Shown here piece after piece: positions 1 to 9,984 of a DNA stretch of 64,000 nucleotides (position 1 is its first letter; each line of letters opens with the position of its first letter). A model generated the notes under the pieces. That model worked only from the letters and a program-made list of their open reading frames with translations. It made no database searches and was not told the DNA's origin. A program made the translations under genes and the position numbers. Location: the NCBI RefSeq assembly GCF_902170305.1, contig NZ_CABHWW010000024.1, positions 124,001 through 188,000 of the forward strand, written 5' to 3'. The DNA comes from Yersinia alsatica. Lineage in GTDB: Bacteria; Pseudomonadota; Gammaproteobacteria; Enterobacterales; Enterobacteriaceae.

Positions 1-244
1 AAAGCTGCCAGCTTTGTGCATCGAAACGCTCAAGATCTGCGGGCCAACCAATCACGCGCTGTGCTGGATTTCCAGGCTCCAATAATGCCAGCGTATATAA
101 CATCCGGCTTTCACCCAAAATAATACGTTGTGGGTTATCCGGTACGTTGACCTGACGCCCCAGAATATCGGTAACAGTTTTTGTCAGCCCATCGAATGAG
201 ACAATCAGCAGACAGAAAACCAATAGAGCTTGAAAATGGCGCAT
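1..244 (-). CDS. Iron-siderophore type periplasmic binding protein, 5' part only
   Basis: This is the N-terminal part, about 81 residues, of a protein that runs off the left edge. Translation from the ATG at 244 gives a hydrophobic signal sequence (residues 3-20) followed by TVTDILGRQVNVPDNPQRII. That opening is typical of the substrate-binding proteins of ABC importers for ferric siderophores, haem or cobalamin (FecB/BtuF-like fold). The protein would sit in the periplasm and deliver a ligand to an inner-membrane permease. A perfect Fur box lies 35 bp upstream of the start, which supports an iron-uptake role. The ligand cannot be told from this fragment, and the permease and ATPase genes would lie outside the window. 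Confidence 0.7.
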   Translation of the reverse strand, partial: MRHFQALLVFCLLIVSFDGLTKTVTDILGRQVNVPDNPQRIILGESRMLYTLALLEPGNPAQRVIGWPADLERFDAQSWQL

Positions 245-278
245 TCACTTCACACAATCAGAAAAAAACAATCGCGCA

Positions 279-293
279 TGATAATCATTATCA
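279..293. promoter_or_regulatory. Fur box, perfect 7-1-7 inverted repeat
   Basis: TGATAATCATTATCA matches the 7-1-7 Fur core TGATAATNATTATCA at every defined position. It lies 35 bp upstream of the minus-strand binding-protein gene, where Fe2+-Fur would repress transcription. No other gene start is close enough to be the obvious target. Confidence 0.85.
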
Positions 294-392
294 TTGGTAT
301 TTTCAATTTAATTGGTTATGTGTTTGGATAAGTCAGAAGAATTTCTGAAAGAGGCCGCCAAGCTTGTCTGGGATAGATACTGAGCTAATAAG

Positions 393-410
393 CCTCTGGT
401 AAACCAGAGG
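393..410. terminator. Hairpin downstream of the methyltransferase gene
   Basis: CCTCTGGT and ACCAGAGG form a perfect 8-bp stem around two bases. It lies just beyond the stop of the minus-strand gene at 443-1000. The following minus-strand bases (CTTATTAG) are only weakly T-rich, so termination is plausible but not strong. Confidence 0.4.
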
Positions 411-442
411 TTATAGCACAGCGAACAGAAGTGTATTGAGCC

Positions 443-1000
443 TTAACGAGGCTGACAAATATAGACTAATGCTGGAGGGAAATTGCGCACCACCCGTATT
501 TTTTTCCATGTAAAATAGCGGGATAATAAGGGTTCGGAAAGGTGGCTGTATTGGAACAGGACCAAAACCCCATGGTTTGCACGTAAGCGCTGCTGGGCCT
601 GTTGTAATATCTTGATGCTGATCTTGGTTGGGATCGACAACAGTGGTAGGCAACAAAATACGGCATCGTAATCTTGATCCAACTGCTCAGCTGACCGGAA
701 CGCGACCTGCAAGCGCGAGTCGTTTATCTGGTGTAATGCGTGTGCGAAATGTGGCTGAATCTCATACGCCTGTAAGCGGGAGTTCTCCGACATATGTGAC
801 AAAATACGCTTTGTCAGCACCCCATCAGCAGCACCTAACTCAGCAATATTAAGGTCTTGTCTCCAATCGACCTGATTTAACATCGCCTGACACAACCAAG
901 GCGAAGAAGGAGCCAATGTGCCAACAGTACGGGGGGAGGCAATAAAGCGCTGCAAATAAGAGAACTGACTTTTAAAATTACGCCGGACAGTGTTTAGCAT
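443..1000 (-). CDS. Class I SAM methyltransferase, phospholipid N-methyltransferase-like
   Basis: This is a 185-residue protein with a Rossmann SAM-binding motif (IAELGAADG, about residues 52-60) and an acidic ribose-binding position at the end of the next strand (AYEIQ). The N-terminal FIASPRTVGTLAPSSPWL resembles the opening of PmtA-like phospholipid N-methyltransferases and the small rRNA-methylase-like proteins grouped with them. The start is supported by GAGGAG a few bases before the ATG. The substrate is not known: it could be a phospholipid headgroup or something else. It stands alone, divergently placed from nothing obvious, with a hairpin after its stop. Confidence 0.6.
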   Translation of the reverse strand: MLNTVRRNFKSQFSYLQRFIASPRTVGTLAPSSPWLCQAMLNQVDWRQDLNIAELGAADGVLTKRILSHMSENSRLQAYEIQPHFAHALHQINDSRLQVAFRSAEQLDQDYDAVFCCLPLLSIPTKISIKILQQAQQRLRANHGVLVLFQYSHLSEPLLSRYFTWKKIRVVRNFPPALVYICQPR

Positions 1001-1244
1001 AGCCGCTCCTCGGAAACCCGGATGGACTACAATAACACCTTATATTCCTGAAGTTATCATTAAGATTGCTCTAAGAGTTAATTATTTTCGGCAGATAAAT
1101 AGAAAAAAACTGACTGTATGGATATGAACAATATTGAAATAAGCAAGCGCAATATAACAATGACGCGCTATTGTCATATTGCGCTAGTGATCAATATTAA
1201 TACTGTATCTAACTATTTCATTAATTATCACTTATTGTGACAAA

Positions 1245-1514
1245 TCAATGATAAATCTCAGCACTGGCACTGTAGTCACTGGAGTCTCCAGGGTTACTCA
1301 TGCCAATAATCCGGTAGTGGCCTGCGCCATCAGCGGTAGCTTTCGCGTTAAGTGCTGATTCCACATCCATCGGAGAACCACTGATATTGGAAAGAGAAAT
1401 CACACCCATACTTTGTAACTTAGTTGCTTGTTCTGGGCTGACTTCTTGTGCAGCCATAGTGGCGAATGAAGCAGTAGCAATAAGTGCAGCAGCGATGACA
1501 GGTAATAGTTTCAT
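1245..1514 (-). CDS. DUF1471 (YhcN/BhsA family) small secreted stress protein
   Basis: This is an 89-residue precursor. The signal peptide runs to about ...SFATMAA|QEVSPEQATKL, followed by a compact domain (MGVISLSNISGSPMDVESALNAKA ... GAGHYRIIGMSN) typical of DUF1471. Family members such as BhsA, McbA, YhcN and YdgH are periplasmic or outer-membrane-associated and respond to acid, peroxide, metal or biofilm signals. The start at MKLLPV is chosen because GGAG sits 7 bases before it; an ATG four codons upstream lacks such a site. The gene is monocistronic. Which stress it answers cannot be read from the sequence. Confidence 0.75.
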   Translation of the reverse strand: MKLLPVIAAALIATASFATMAAQEVSPEQATKLQSMGVISLSNISGSPMDVESALNAKATADGAGHYRIIGMSNPGDSSDYSASAEIYH

Positions 1515-1727
1515 AATGTGCTCCAACTGACAGGTTATATGTAATGTCTTTGTGAAGTTAATTATGGGTGGGGCAATGCAAGGGGACGTAATGCTGTGTA
1601 AAGAAAATCAATCATTGTGGATGGAATAAGGAGGAAATAAATATATTTATGTCACAAGAAAAATGAACAGAAAATATTAAAGTGTGGACGGATGTATATT
1701 ACCAACACCGCCCACATTAATAAATAC

Positions 1728-2498
1728 TCAGTTACGCTTTGCAACAATCATCATAATATCGCTGGTAAATGAACCATCAGCTTGAATCTCATAATGATTA
1801 ATCACACTATCAGAGGCTAATTTTTGCAGTTCACGGATCGCGATAGCGAAATATTCTGGTGTGCGCATTCTGGCAATCCAACTACTGAACTCCAAATGCA
1901 GTCTATCGGAGGTCACTTCATTAATGACCAACCCAGCATCAGTAAACAGCGCTAGCCATTCACCCGGGGCGTAATTTCGTACATGTGAGGTATCACGTAA
2001 AACTTCCACCGTCTGTAGATAAATATCTAACACTGGATGACCGGGGGAGACCACATCCATAAAAATAACTTTGCCGCCGGGACGTAATACCCGCTTAACT
2101 TCGCGTAAAGCCTGACCAACATCGTGCCAGTGATGAGCAGAGTACCGGCTAATGACAATATCAAAACTCTGATCATCAAACGGCAATGACTCAGCGAGGC
2201 CTTGTTTCACCTCTATATTAGTCAGTTTTTTATCCGCTGCCGCTTGGCTAACCACTTGCAGCATTTGCGCTGAAAGATCATAAGAAACTACTGACTTAAC
2301 CACCGCCGCCGCAGTAAAACTGGCATGTCCGGCACCACATCCGAGATCGAGTAAACGGGCATCGCCATGAGGTTGCAGTAGTGTTGTCAGGCGCTGTAAA
2401 TCCTTACCCTGAGCATGGACCGCACTGGTTAAATAAGCATTGGCCTGATCACCAAACTGCCTTTCAACTGCATCTTTATGGCTATTTTGTGTTGTCAT
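1728..2498 (-). CDS. yafE: SAM-dependent methyltransferase, YafE/UbiE-like
   Basis: This 256-residue cytosolic methyltransferase has motif I LLDLGCGAGH (about residues 49-58), motif II (VVSYDLSAQML), the post-I segment SFDIVISRYSAHHWHDV and VLRPGG-K, all of the UbiE/Methyltransf_11 class. The YSAHHW signature and overall layout agree with E. coli YafE as remembered; YafE has no assigned substrate. Length is ordinary for the family, and the symbol is a homology label only. The gene is divergent from the acetyltransferase at 2663 across a 164-bp AT-rich gap. Confidence 0.65.
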   Translation of the reverse strand: MTTQNSHKDAVERQFGDQANAYLTSAVHAQGKDLQRLTTLLQPHGDARLLDLGCGAGHASFTAAAVVKSVVSYDLSAQMLQVVSQAAADKKLTNIEVKQGLAESLPFDDQSFDIVISRYSAHHWHDVGQALREVKRVLRPGGKVIFMDVVSPGHPVLDIYLQTVEVLRDTSHVRNYAPGEWLALFTDAGLVINEVTSDRLHLEFSSWIARMRTPEYFAIAIRELQKLASDSVINHYEIQADGSFTSDIMMIVAKRN

Positions 2499-2662
2499 TA
2501 CATCCCCGTTTATAGTTAACCTTATGATTTACTTTATGTATCTTATTTCCTGCAAAACGTTAATATGTTTATCTTGAACTCAATTCACTATATACCCAAA
2601 TTCATTGAAGTTATAGATAGACTGAAATATCTCAATAGTGCAATTTTATTAAGGAAAATATC

Positions 2663-3157
2663 ATGGTAACACTCCGAGCAATGTGTTCTGAGGAGCTCGC
2701 CGATTATCGGAATTTATTTATCGCAGAATATGCACAGGATTTATCATCCAATAGTGGTTATAGCCACGAGCAAGCCGAGGAGCATGCGACACACAGCTTT
2801 GATGGCTATCTACCGCAAGGTATTAATAGCCCAAATGACCACTTATATTGTATCGAAAATAAAGCCGACTCGGGCCAAGAGCAACGGGTTGGTTATTTAT
2901 GGTATGGCTTGGCTGAAAATGACAGTGCAGCCTTTATTAAAGATTTCTACGTGTTACCACAGTATCAGCGCAAAGGTTATGGTTCATCCTGTTTACAGGA
3001 ATTGGAAAAGCGGTTGGTTGAACAGGGTATATTTGAGATAAAACTGCGAGTTGCGGCTGATAATCCACAAGCCAAAAGATTGTATGAGCAAATGGCATTT
3101 GTCGTGACGGGGTTTAATATGTCCAAATCGTTCAAGCCGACGGACAAATCATCATAG
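2663..3157 (+). CDS. GNAT family N-acetyltransferase
   Basis: This 164-residue single-domain protein carries the acetyl-CoA pyrophosphate loop QYQRKGYGSSCLQELE (about residues 103-118, R-x-x-G-x-G) preceded by the beta-4 strand AFIKDFYVLP. It ends with the usual NPQAKRLYEQMAF helix and VVTGFNMSK. It would transfer acetyl from acetyl-CoA to an amine; the acceptor is unknown. AAGGA precedes the ATG. It is a single gene with no linked toxin, ribosomal or antibiotic-resistance partner that would suggest a substrate. Confidence 0.8.
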   Translation: MVTLRAMCSEELADYRNLFIAEYAQDLSSNSGYSHEQAEEHATHSFDGYLPQGINSPNDHLYCIENKADSGQEQRVGYLWYGLAENDSAAFIKDFYVLPQYQRKGYGSSCLQELEKRLVEQGIFEIKLRVAADNPQAKRLYEQMAFVVTGFNMSKSFKPTDKSS

Positions 3158-3298
3158 AGATAAAAGCAATATTCGGAAGGCGCTTACAGAGTTGCAAACG
3201 AAAAGAAACAAAAGGCTGAAAATCGGACGAACAGTTCATCAGGTACTATTCCTGCTGTTCCTCTGATAAATCAGGCTAATCGGCGTGTTAGTTTTGGC

Positions 3299-3553
3299 TT
3301 AAACCATTTTATCATCGCCCATCTGTTGCAGTTGATCTTTATAGGATTTCACTTTCTGGCGTTTCTTCATCCAGATAGAAAATGACACCACAAAAATCCC
3401 ACCAGCCAAGGTTAATACACCCAATTCATGCTGATAAAACAACATAATAACAAAATAGACAGCAGAAATAATTGCTACCCATTTAGCCGTATGACCAATA
3501 GAGTTTTTCTCATCAGTCAAACGGCGGATACTCTCTTCTTCGCTGATCCCCAT
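3299..3553 (-). CDS. Small inner-membrane protein of unknown function
   Basis: I do not recognise this 84-residue protein. It has a charged N-terminus (ISEEESIRRLTDEKN), two hydrophobic segments (about residues 24-40 and 45-61) separated by a short HEL turn, then a basic tail (KKRQKVKSYKDQLQQ). This suggests a two-helix hairpin with both ends in the cytoplasm. AAGGAGG-type sequence lies just upstream of the ATG, so translation is likely. It is a lone gene between an acetyltransferase and ycgR. Confidence 0.6.
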   Translation of the reverse strand: MGISEEESIRRLTDEKNSIGHTAKWVAIISAVYFVIMLFYQHELGVLTLAGGIFVVSFSIWMKKRQKVKSYKDQLQQMGDDKMV

Positions 3554-3744
3554 ACTTAATCCTCCTTAGTGACAAGCTTATAATATTGGGGCAGTTGCAT
3601 GATAATTCAACATATTTTTCAGCTTTTATTTTGTTCAGTCCAGATAGCGCTGATTGACTATCCATTTTATTTCACATTGCGGCGATGATCGCCGCTGTAG
3701 TAGCAATAATGAGTATCAATAAAATTAGGATATACCTTCAAAGA

Positions 3745-4494
3745 TTACAGGCTGTCTTGAAATTTTCTCGCTTTGGCTGTTTGCTGCTTTTCCAGTTCAA
3801 AGATGGCACGCTGCAATCCCTTTTCTTGGATTGGGCTTAAACGAGGAAATTTAAAACTCAAGCGCTGCACGGTAAGCGTTTCACCTTTGTTATTCACAAC
3901 CTGCTTATCGATCGCCCGGATAAACTGCAAATCCAGTTTAAAAATACCAAAACCACATAAATCAACCGCGACATCACGCAGAATGCCACACCCCTGGACC
4001 GGGAATTCACTGCCTTTTACTGCATACAACCCCATTCCGCCCAAAGAGACATCAGCCAAGGTATAGGAAAATTTACTGCCATCTGCGAATTTCCCTGAGC
4101 AGTAATAAGCTGGCCACTGAGGGATATTTACGCGGAAATACTCTCGACGTTGGATGAAGTAAAGGTTTTCTGGAATAGCGGTGCTAAAGGCGGGTAATGA
4201 TAAATATTTTATCTCTTTCAGATGATTACAGGTGAACTCGATTTTTGCACCGGTAGGTTCTGCAATAACAGTCAGTTGGTTGGCAGCAAGAGCCGAGATA
4301 TTCTCATGAGCTACGCTACCAAAATCAAAAATAAACTGATTAGTTTCAGGTACGACATCCAAGATACGGCTAATAAATTGCCCACGGGCATGAATCACCA
4401 TCACTGCGGTATCGTTCTTCTTTAAATCACGAAGAATTGCACAGATCGCTAATTTATTGGTTTTTACAAAATTCTCTTTAGACGCTTCGCTCAC
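3745..4494 (-). CDS. ycgR: Flagellar brake protein YcgR (c-di-GMP receptor)
   Basis: This 249-residue cytosolic protein has an N-terminal YcgR domain (about 10-115) and a C-terminal PilZ domain (about 120-240). The PilZ c-di-GMP contacts are visible: QRREYFRV (RxxxR, about residue 116) and DVSLGGMG (D/NxSxxG). The family binds c-di-GMP and slows or biases the flagellar motor through the stator/rotor interface, linking high c-di-GMP to loss of swimming. It starts at GTG (4494); no in-frame ATG with a better ribosome site lies upstream. No flagellar operon is adjacent, so the gene is a stand-alone member of the motility regulon. Confidence 0.92.
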   Translation of the reverse strand: MSEASKENFVKTNKLAICAILRDLKKNDTAVMVIHARGQFISRILDVVPETNQFIFDFGSVAHENISALAANQLTVIAEPTGAKIEFTCNHLKEIKYLSLPAFSTAIPENLYFIQRREYFRVNIPQWPAYYCSGKFADGSKFSYTLADVSLGGMGLYAVKGSEFPVQGCGILRDVAVDLCGFGIFKLDLQFIRAIDKQVVNNKGETLTVQRLSFKFPRLSPIQEKGLQRAIFELEKQQTAKARKFQDSL

Positions 4495-4627
4495 CTGCCA
4501 TTCCCCATCTTTAATTTATTGCTCTGGCTAGCCAGACTATTATTAAAAAGCATATAAATATCAGACATTGTTATCGGCAGGTGGCGACAATACTTTAATT
4601 ATTCTTTTATAAACTGTGCGTCTAACT

Positions 4628-4650
4628 CACCGCTACAGACCAGAGCGGTG
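4628..4650. terminator. Hairpin after the GH4 gene
   Basis: CACCGCT and AGCGGTG form a 7-bp stem immediately downstream of the minus-strand GH4 stop codon. There is no long T-run, so it may act as a terminator or as an mRNA 3'-end stabiliser. Confidence 0.4.
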
Positions 4651-4661
4651 TTTAGTCAAAG

Positions 4662-5984
<1,323 letters not shown>

Positions 5985-5996
5985 CTAAAAAACTCC

Positions 5997-7541
5997 TTAA
6001 TTCATCAACTCTGCAAATTGTTCATAAATATGCGTCACATTGTTGCCAACAATCACCTGCACATCATTGCCATTTTTATAAACTTCAATCGCGGAATAGG
6101 CCTTAAATGCTGTGCTCGGTTGAACTCGGCTAATATCTTTTACAACTAATCTTAAGCGGGTAAAGCAGTGGGTGAAGCTGGCGATATTGTCTTTCCCACC
6201 AGCAGCCTCTAAATAAGCGCTGGCGCGTTGTTGGAATTCATTCCCTTGATTGTCACCTTTTTGTTTGTAGTCTTGCTTTGAATAAAGCTTGAGATCGCTA
6301 TCTTCGCGGCCCAAGGTTTTGAAGTTAAATTTGAGAATTAAAATACGGAATATCAGGAAATAGACACCACTGAATATGAGACCGACAATAATCTGAGTAA
6401 TCATCACATTGGCATGGTTACTGAACATTGGAATCCAGTTTTGCGTCGCCCACTCAAGAATCCCGGAACCAAAGTTCCCCACCACACCCAAGCTATACAT
6501 GACGACTGTCATGGTGGCGGAAAGCATGGCATGAACCACAAACAGTGCCGGAGCAATAAATAGGAAGGTGAAATCTAGCGGCTCAGTAATACCGATAAAC
6601 ATGCTGGTAATGGTTGCAGGGATCAGTAACCCGGCAACTTTGGCTTTATTTTCCGGTTTCGCCGTACTGTATATCGCCAAGGCCATACCTAAACCACCAA
6701 ATACCGCCCCATTCCCCTGCATAGCAAAACCACCGGCTGGGAAAAGTTGTTTTAGCGGCTCAGTGGATTGACTAAATTCTTGTAAATGAGTCAACCAGTA
6801 CAATGTAGTGCCGCCGGGTACCGCAACATCGGTATATTGGAAAGGACTATAAACAAAATGGTGCAGACCTGTAGGTAATAAGATCTTTTCCAAGAAGATA
6901 TAGCACCAGATACCCAAATTACCGGCATGCAAAATAAAGCCTTGTAATGAAATCATACCTAACTGCACTTTTGGCCATAACATCAGTGTAATGAAGGCCA
7001 GCGGCAACATAACAATGAAGCCGAGGATATTAACGAAAGCGGCTCCCTGAAAAATACTAATATAGTCAGGTAGTTTGGTGGAGTAATAGCGGTTGTGTAT
7101 CCAAGTGACCAAACTGCCACATAAGATGGCGCCAATCACACTGGTATCCAGTGTCTTAATCCCGCCAATGGTTGCCAACCCGCTGGTACCACCAGTTTCT
7201 TGCGCAAAATTAACGCCCCAATGTGCACCCCATACTTCACACATTGCACCAAGAAAGGCATTAAAGGTCAGGTAAGTAATTAAAGAAACCAGACAAGCAG
7301 AAGCCGGTGCTTTATTGGCTAATTTTATCGGTAAGCCGACAGCAAATAGTAGTCCCATATTGTTAAATACAGTCCAACCGCCGGATTCAATAATTTTCAT
7401 TAATTGGAAAAATAAACTATCTGGACTGGCAAAGGTGGGATTTTGCAACACCAGCGATATGCCAACGACCATCCCAGCAAAAGGGAAAAGTAGCACCGCA
7501 CCGAGCATTGCCCCGCCAAATCTATTAAACGAACTAAACAT
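5997..7541 (-). CDS. glvC: PTS alpha-glucoside transporter subunit IICB
   Basis: This 514-residue inner-membrane permease and phosphotransferase has about ten membrane segments of the glucose-superfamily EIIC domain (residues 1-400; GITEPLDFTFLF is the conserved loop). A linker and an EIIB domain at the C-terminus follow, whose phosphorylated cysteine is in THCFTRLRL. There is no fused IIA, so phosphate probably comes from the glucose IIA (Crr), as for other IICB proteins. The start at MFSSFNRFGG is preferred because GAGGG lies 8 bases upstream. It is the first gene of the operon with the GH4 hydrolase and divergent from the GntR regulator. Confidence 0.88.
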   Translation of the reverse strand: MFSSFNRFGGAMLGAVLLFPFAGMVVGISLVLQNPTFASPDSLFFQLMKIIESGGWTVFNNMGLLFAVGLPIKLANKAPASACLVSLITYLTFNAFLGAMCEVWGAHWGVNFAQETGGTSGLATIGGIKTLDTSVIGAILCGSLVTWIHNRYYSTKLPDYISIFQGAAFVNILGFIVMLPLAFITLMLWPKVQLGMISLQGFILHAGNLGIWCYIFLEKILLPTGLHHFVYSPFQYTDVAVPGGTTLYWLTHLQEFSQSTEPLKQLFPAGGFAMQGNGAVFGGLGMALAIYSTAKPENKAKVAGLLIPATITSMFIGITEPLDFTFLFIAPALFVVHAMLSATMTVVMYSLGVVGNFGSGILEWATQNWIPMFSNHANVMITQIIVGLIFSGVYFLIFRILILKFNFKTLGREDSDLKLYSKQDYKQKGDNQGNEFQQRASAYLEAAGGKDNIASFTHCFTRLRLVVKDISRVQPSTAFKAYSAIEVYKNGNDVQVIVGNNVTHIYEQFAELMN

Positions 7542-7745
7542 GATCGTTTCCCTCGTGAGTATCAACAATCATCACTCTATGGAATCGCCCGTTTATGACC
7601 TGACGATTGATAAAAATTTGTGATCGGGACTGCATTAAATCGCCAAACAGATTTGTATATTATTCAGGCAAAAATTAGACATTTAAGCTATTTTTTATAC
7701 TAGGCAAATTTTAACAATTAATTATCAATAGATTAAAAAATTGTT

Positions 7746-7761
7746 CGTGATAAACATCACT
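7746..7761. promoter_or_regulatory. Candidate CRP site at the alpha-glucoside locus
   Basis: CGTGATAAACATCACT matches the CRP half-sites TGTGA-N6-TCACA at 8 of 10 defined bases. It lies 18 bp before the regulator start and about 205 bp from the divergent PTS start. A PTS sugar operon is a usual CRP target, but the position so close to the regulator start is not the typical activator spacing. Confidence 0.35.
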
Positions 7762-7779
7762 CTCAAAATAGGTATAAAA

Positions 7780-8490
7780 ATGGTATATAAAAATCTAGTC
7801 ACCAATATCCGAAAGTTAATAAATCATCAGGATATTTCTGTTGGTGACTGCTTACCGTCTGAAATTCAGCTAGCTGAGCGTTTTGGCGCATCACGAATGA
7901 CGGTCAGAAAAGCATTGGATGTCTTAATTCAGGATGGCTTACTGGAACGACAGCAAGGTCGGGGAACATTTATTATCGGAAAAGATCTTAAACATGATAA
8001 TAATCATCTGAACAGTTTTACCGAACATATGAAAATGCTGGGTAAAACCCCTCATACTGAAGTATCTGAATTCAAAATTATCAGAGCACCGCAAGCGATA
8101 GCCAGCCAGTTGAATATTCAACCAGATGACAAAACTTATTATATCAAGCGATTACGCTACGCTGATAAACAGATTATTCAGATAGAGGAGAGTTATCTAC
8201 CGGTCGCTCTGATGCCCGATTTAACTTACCATCACCTTGAATCATCAAAGTATGACTTTATTGAGAAACACGCTCATTACCAAATAGAAGGTTGCCGACA
8301 GACATTTTTACCTATTGTGGCCAGCCAAGAGTTCGCCCTACAACTTCATTGCGACCCGCGTACCCTATTGCTGCAATTATTAGCCGTATCCAATACAACT
8401 GATGGGGTGATTGTGGATTTTTCGGTGATTACCTTTAATCCGGTAGATTACAAAATTAGTTACTATCTTAAGCGCCACCCTCTCGATTAA
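7780..8490 (+). CDS. GntR/HutC-family regulator with UTRA domain, alpha-glucoside locus
   Basis: This 236-residue regulator has a GntR winged helix (LPSEIQLAERFGASRMTVRKALDVL, about residues 28-52, then the wing GLLERQQGRGTFI) and a UTRA effector domain (about 80-230: TPHTEVSEFKI ... YYIKRLRYADKQIIQIEESYLP). Such proteins usually repress a divergent sugar operon and are released by the phospho-sugar. The location opposite the PTS-IICB gene makes a 6-phospho-alpha-glucoside the likely effector. The ATG at 7780 is preferred to a TTG 39 bases upstream because homologous GntR proteins begin near this point. Confidence 0.85.
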   Translation: MVYKNLVTNIRKLINHQDISVGDCLPSEIQLAERFGASRMTVRKALDVLIQDGLLERQQGRGTFIIGKDLKHDNNHLNSFTEHMKMLGKTPHTEVSEFKIIRAPQAIASQLNIQPDDKTYYIKRLRYADKQIIQIEESYLPVALMPDLTYHHLESSKYDFIEKHAHYQIEGCRQTFLPIVASQEFALQLHCDPRTLLLQLLAVSNTTDGVIVDFSVITFNPVDYKISYYLKRHPLD

Positions 8491-8499
8491 ATGATGGGG

Positions 8500-8537
8500 T
8501 GGTGCATTAATCTCTATCTCGCCGGATTAATGCACCA
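8500..8537. terminator. Convergent hairpin between regulator and psuT
   Basis: TGGTGCATTAAT and ATTAATGCACCA form a perfect 12-bp stem with a 14-base loop. It sits between two genes that end toward each other and probably terminates or insulates both. There is no clear T-run on either side. Confidence 0.55.
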
Positions 8538-8571
8538 GAGCTATATTGTACTGATTAAATTGCTATTAATC

Positions 8572-9840
8572 CTAGCCAGGCAGTAAGCTCCCTAAGCCAA
8601 TAAACAGACCAGCAATAGTGGCGCTCATCAGATTAGATAATGTTGCCGCCAGTAATGCACGGAACCCTAAGCGAGCAATTTCAGATGCCCTTTCTGGTGC
8701 CACAGCACTGAATGCCCCGACCACAACAGCAATTGAGCCAAAGTTGGCAAAACCGCACAGTGCAAAAGAGATAACTGCAATGGTTTTGACATCCAATGTG
8801 CCAATTGTCTCTTTCAAATAAGGGGAGAAACTCAGATAAGCGACGAATTCATTAATGGCTAGCTTCTGGCCGATAAAGCCGCCTGCCAGTGAGGCATGCT
8901 CCCAAGACACGCCCATAATATAAGCCAGAGGTGAGAACACATAACCAAGGATGCTTTCCAGACTCAGATGCTCAAAACCAAATAGGCCGCCGATGCCACC
9001 AATAATACCGTTAATTAATGCAATTAATGCCACAAAGGCCATCACTACAGTGGCTACCCCTACCGCTATTTTCAACCCCAACATCGCGCCATTCGCCGCC
9101 GCTTCGATAATACTGGCAGGACGTTTATCACTGAAGGTCATTTCATTAAATTCTACTTTTGACTCTTCCGTTGCAGGGCTGATAATTCGCGCAAATAGTA
9201 TCCCGCCAGGGATCGCCATCAATGACGCGGCCAACAAATATTCAATAGGCACCCCAAGGCCAGCATATCCCACTAGCATAGAGCCGGCGATGGATGCCAT
9301 ACCGCTACAAATCACGGTGAATAACTCATTGCTGTTCATCTTATTAATAAAGGGCTTTACCACTGCGGGTATTTCATTCTGACCCAGAAAAATGGTTGTT
9401 ACTGCCGCAAATGATTCTACCTTGCTGATACCCAGTAATTTTTGAAATATAGAACCAAGAATATTTATCAACCAGCCCATAATGCCAAGATAATAAAGAA
9501 TAGAAATTAGCGAAGTGATGAAAATAATGGCAGGTAATACATGGAAAGCGAAAACAAATCCTGCACCATCAAATAGCTCATTCATTTTTGGGCTAACTAA
9601 GCCACCAAAAATAAATGCGCTACCTGCATCACTATAAGAAATAACTCGATTCACAGCATTAGCAATAGATGAGATAAACCACTTGCCCGCAGGGACATAG
9701 AGCATGACCGCACCTAGAGTGATTTGCAGCAATAACGCTGCCCCTACCGTTCTTAATCTTATTTTTCTTTTGTTTACCGAGAAAATATAGGCGATAAGCA
9801 ATAAAATGCACATCCCCGCCAAACTACGCAATAAATCCAT
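8572..9840 (-). CDS. psuT: Pseudouridine transporter, CNT (NupC) family
   Basis: This is a 422-residue inner-membrane protein of the concentrative nucleoside transporter family. It has an N-terminal nucleoside-transporter domain, a gate domain, and conserved stretches FLGQNEIPAVVKPF, GSMLVGYAG and FALCGFANFGSIAVVVGAF. CNT proteins import nucleosides with H+ or Na+. It follows a pseudouridine-5'-phosphate glycosidase and a PfkB kinase in the same direction, so pseudouridine is the likely substrate, as for E. coli PsuT. The start at MDLLRSL is chosen because GGGGGA precedes it; a longer reading would add an unusual hydrophilic extension. Confidence 0.85.
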   Translation of the reverse strand: MDLLRSLAGMCILLLIAYIFSVNKRKIRLRTVGAALLLQITLGAVMLYVPAGKWFISSIANAVNRVISYSDAGSAFIFGGLVSPKMNELFDGAGFVFAFHVLPAIIFITSLISILYYLGIMGWLINILGSIFQKLLGISKVESFAAVTTIFLGQNEIPAVVKPFINKMNSNELFTVICSGMASIAGSMLVGYAGLGVPIEYLLAASLMAIPGGILFARIISPATEESKVEFNEMTFSDKRPASIIEAAANGAMLGLKIAVGVATVVMAFVALIALINGIIGGIGGLFGFEHLSLESILGYVFSPLAYIMGVSWEHASLAGGFIGQKLAINEFVAYLSFSPYLKETIGTLDVKTIAVISFALCGFANFGSIAVVVGAFSAVAPERASEIARLGFRALLAATLSNLMSATIAGLFIGLGSLLPG

Positions 9841-9984
9841 AAATCCCCCGAAGTATTTATAATAAGCCCATGCTCGAAAAGGTGCCCCTTGGACAACAAA
9901 TGTGTCAGGGCACCTCAAGGATATGAGCTATTATTTAGCAACTGTAATAAGGACACTATTTAAGGCGTATTACCGTTCTACAAA

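Noticed and set aside
2583-2612. TATACCCAAATTCATTGAAG-like stretch, possibly a dispersed enterobacterial repeat
   Set aside because: Only one weak copy is seen in the window and it does not form a clear hairpin, so it is not called as a repeat.
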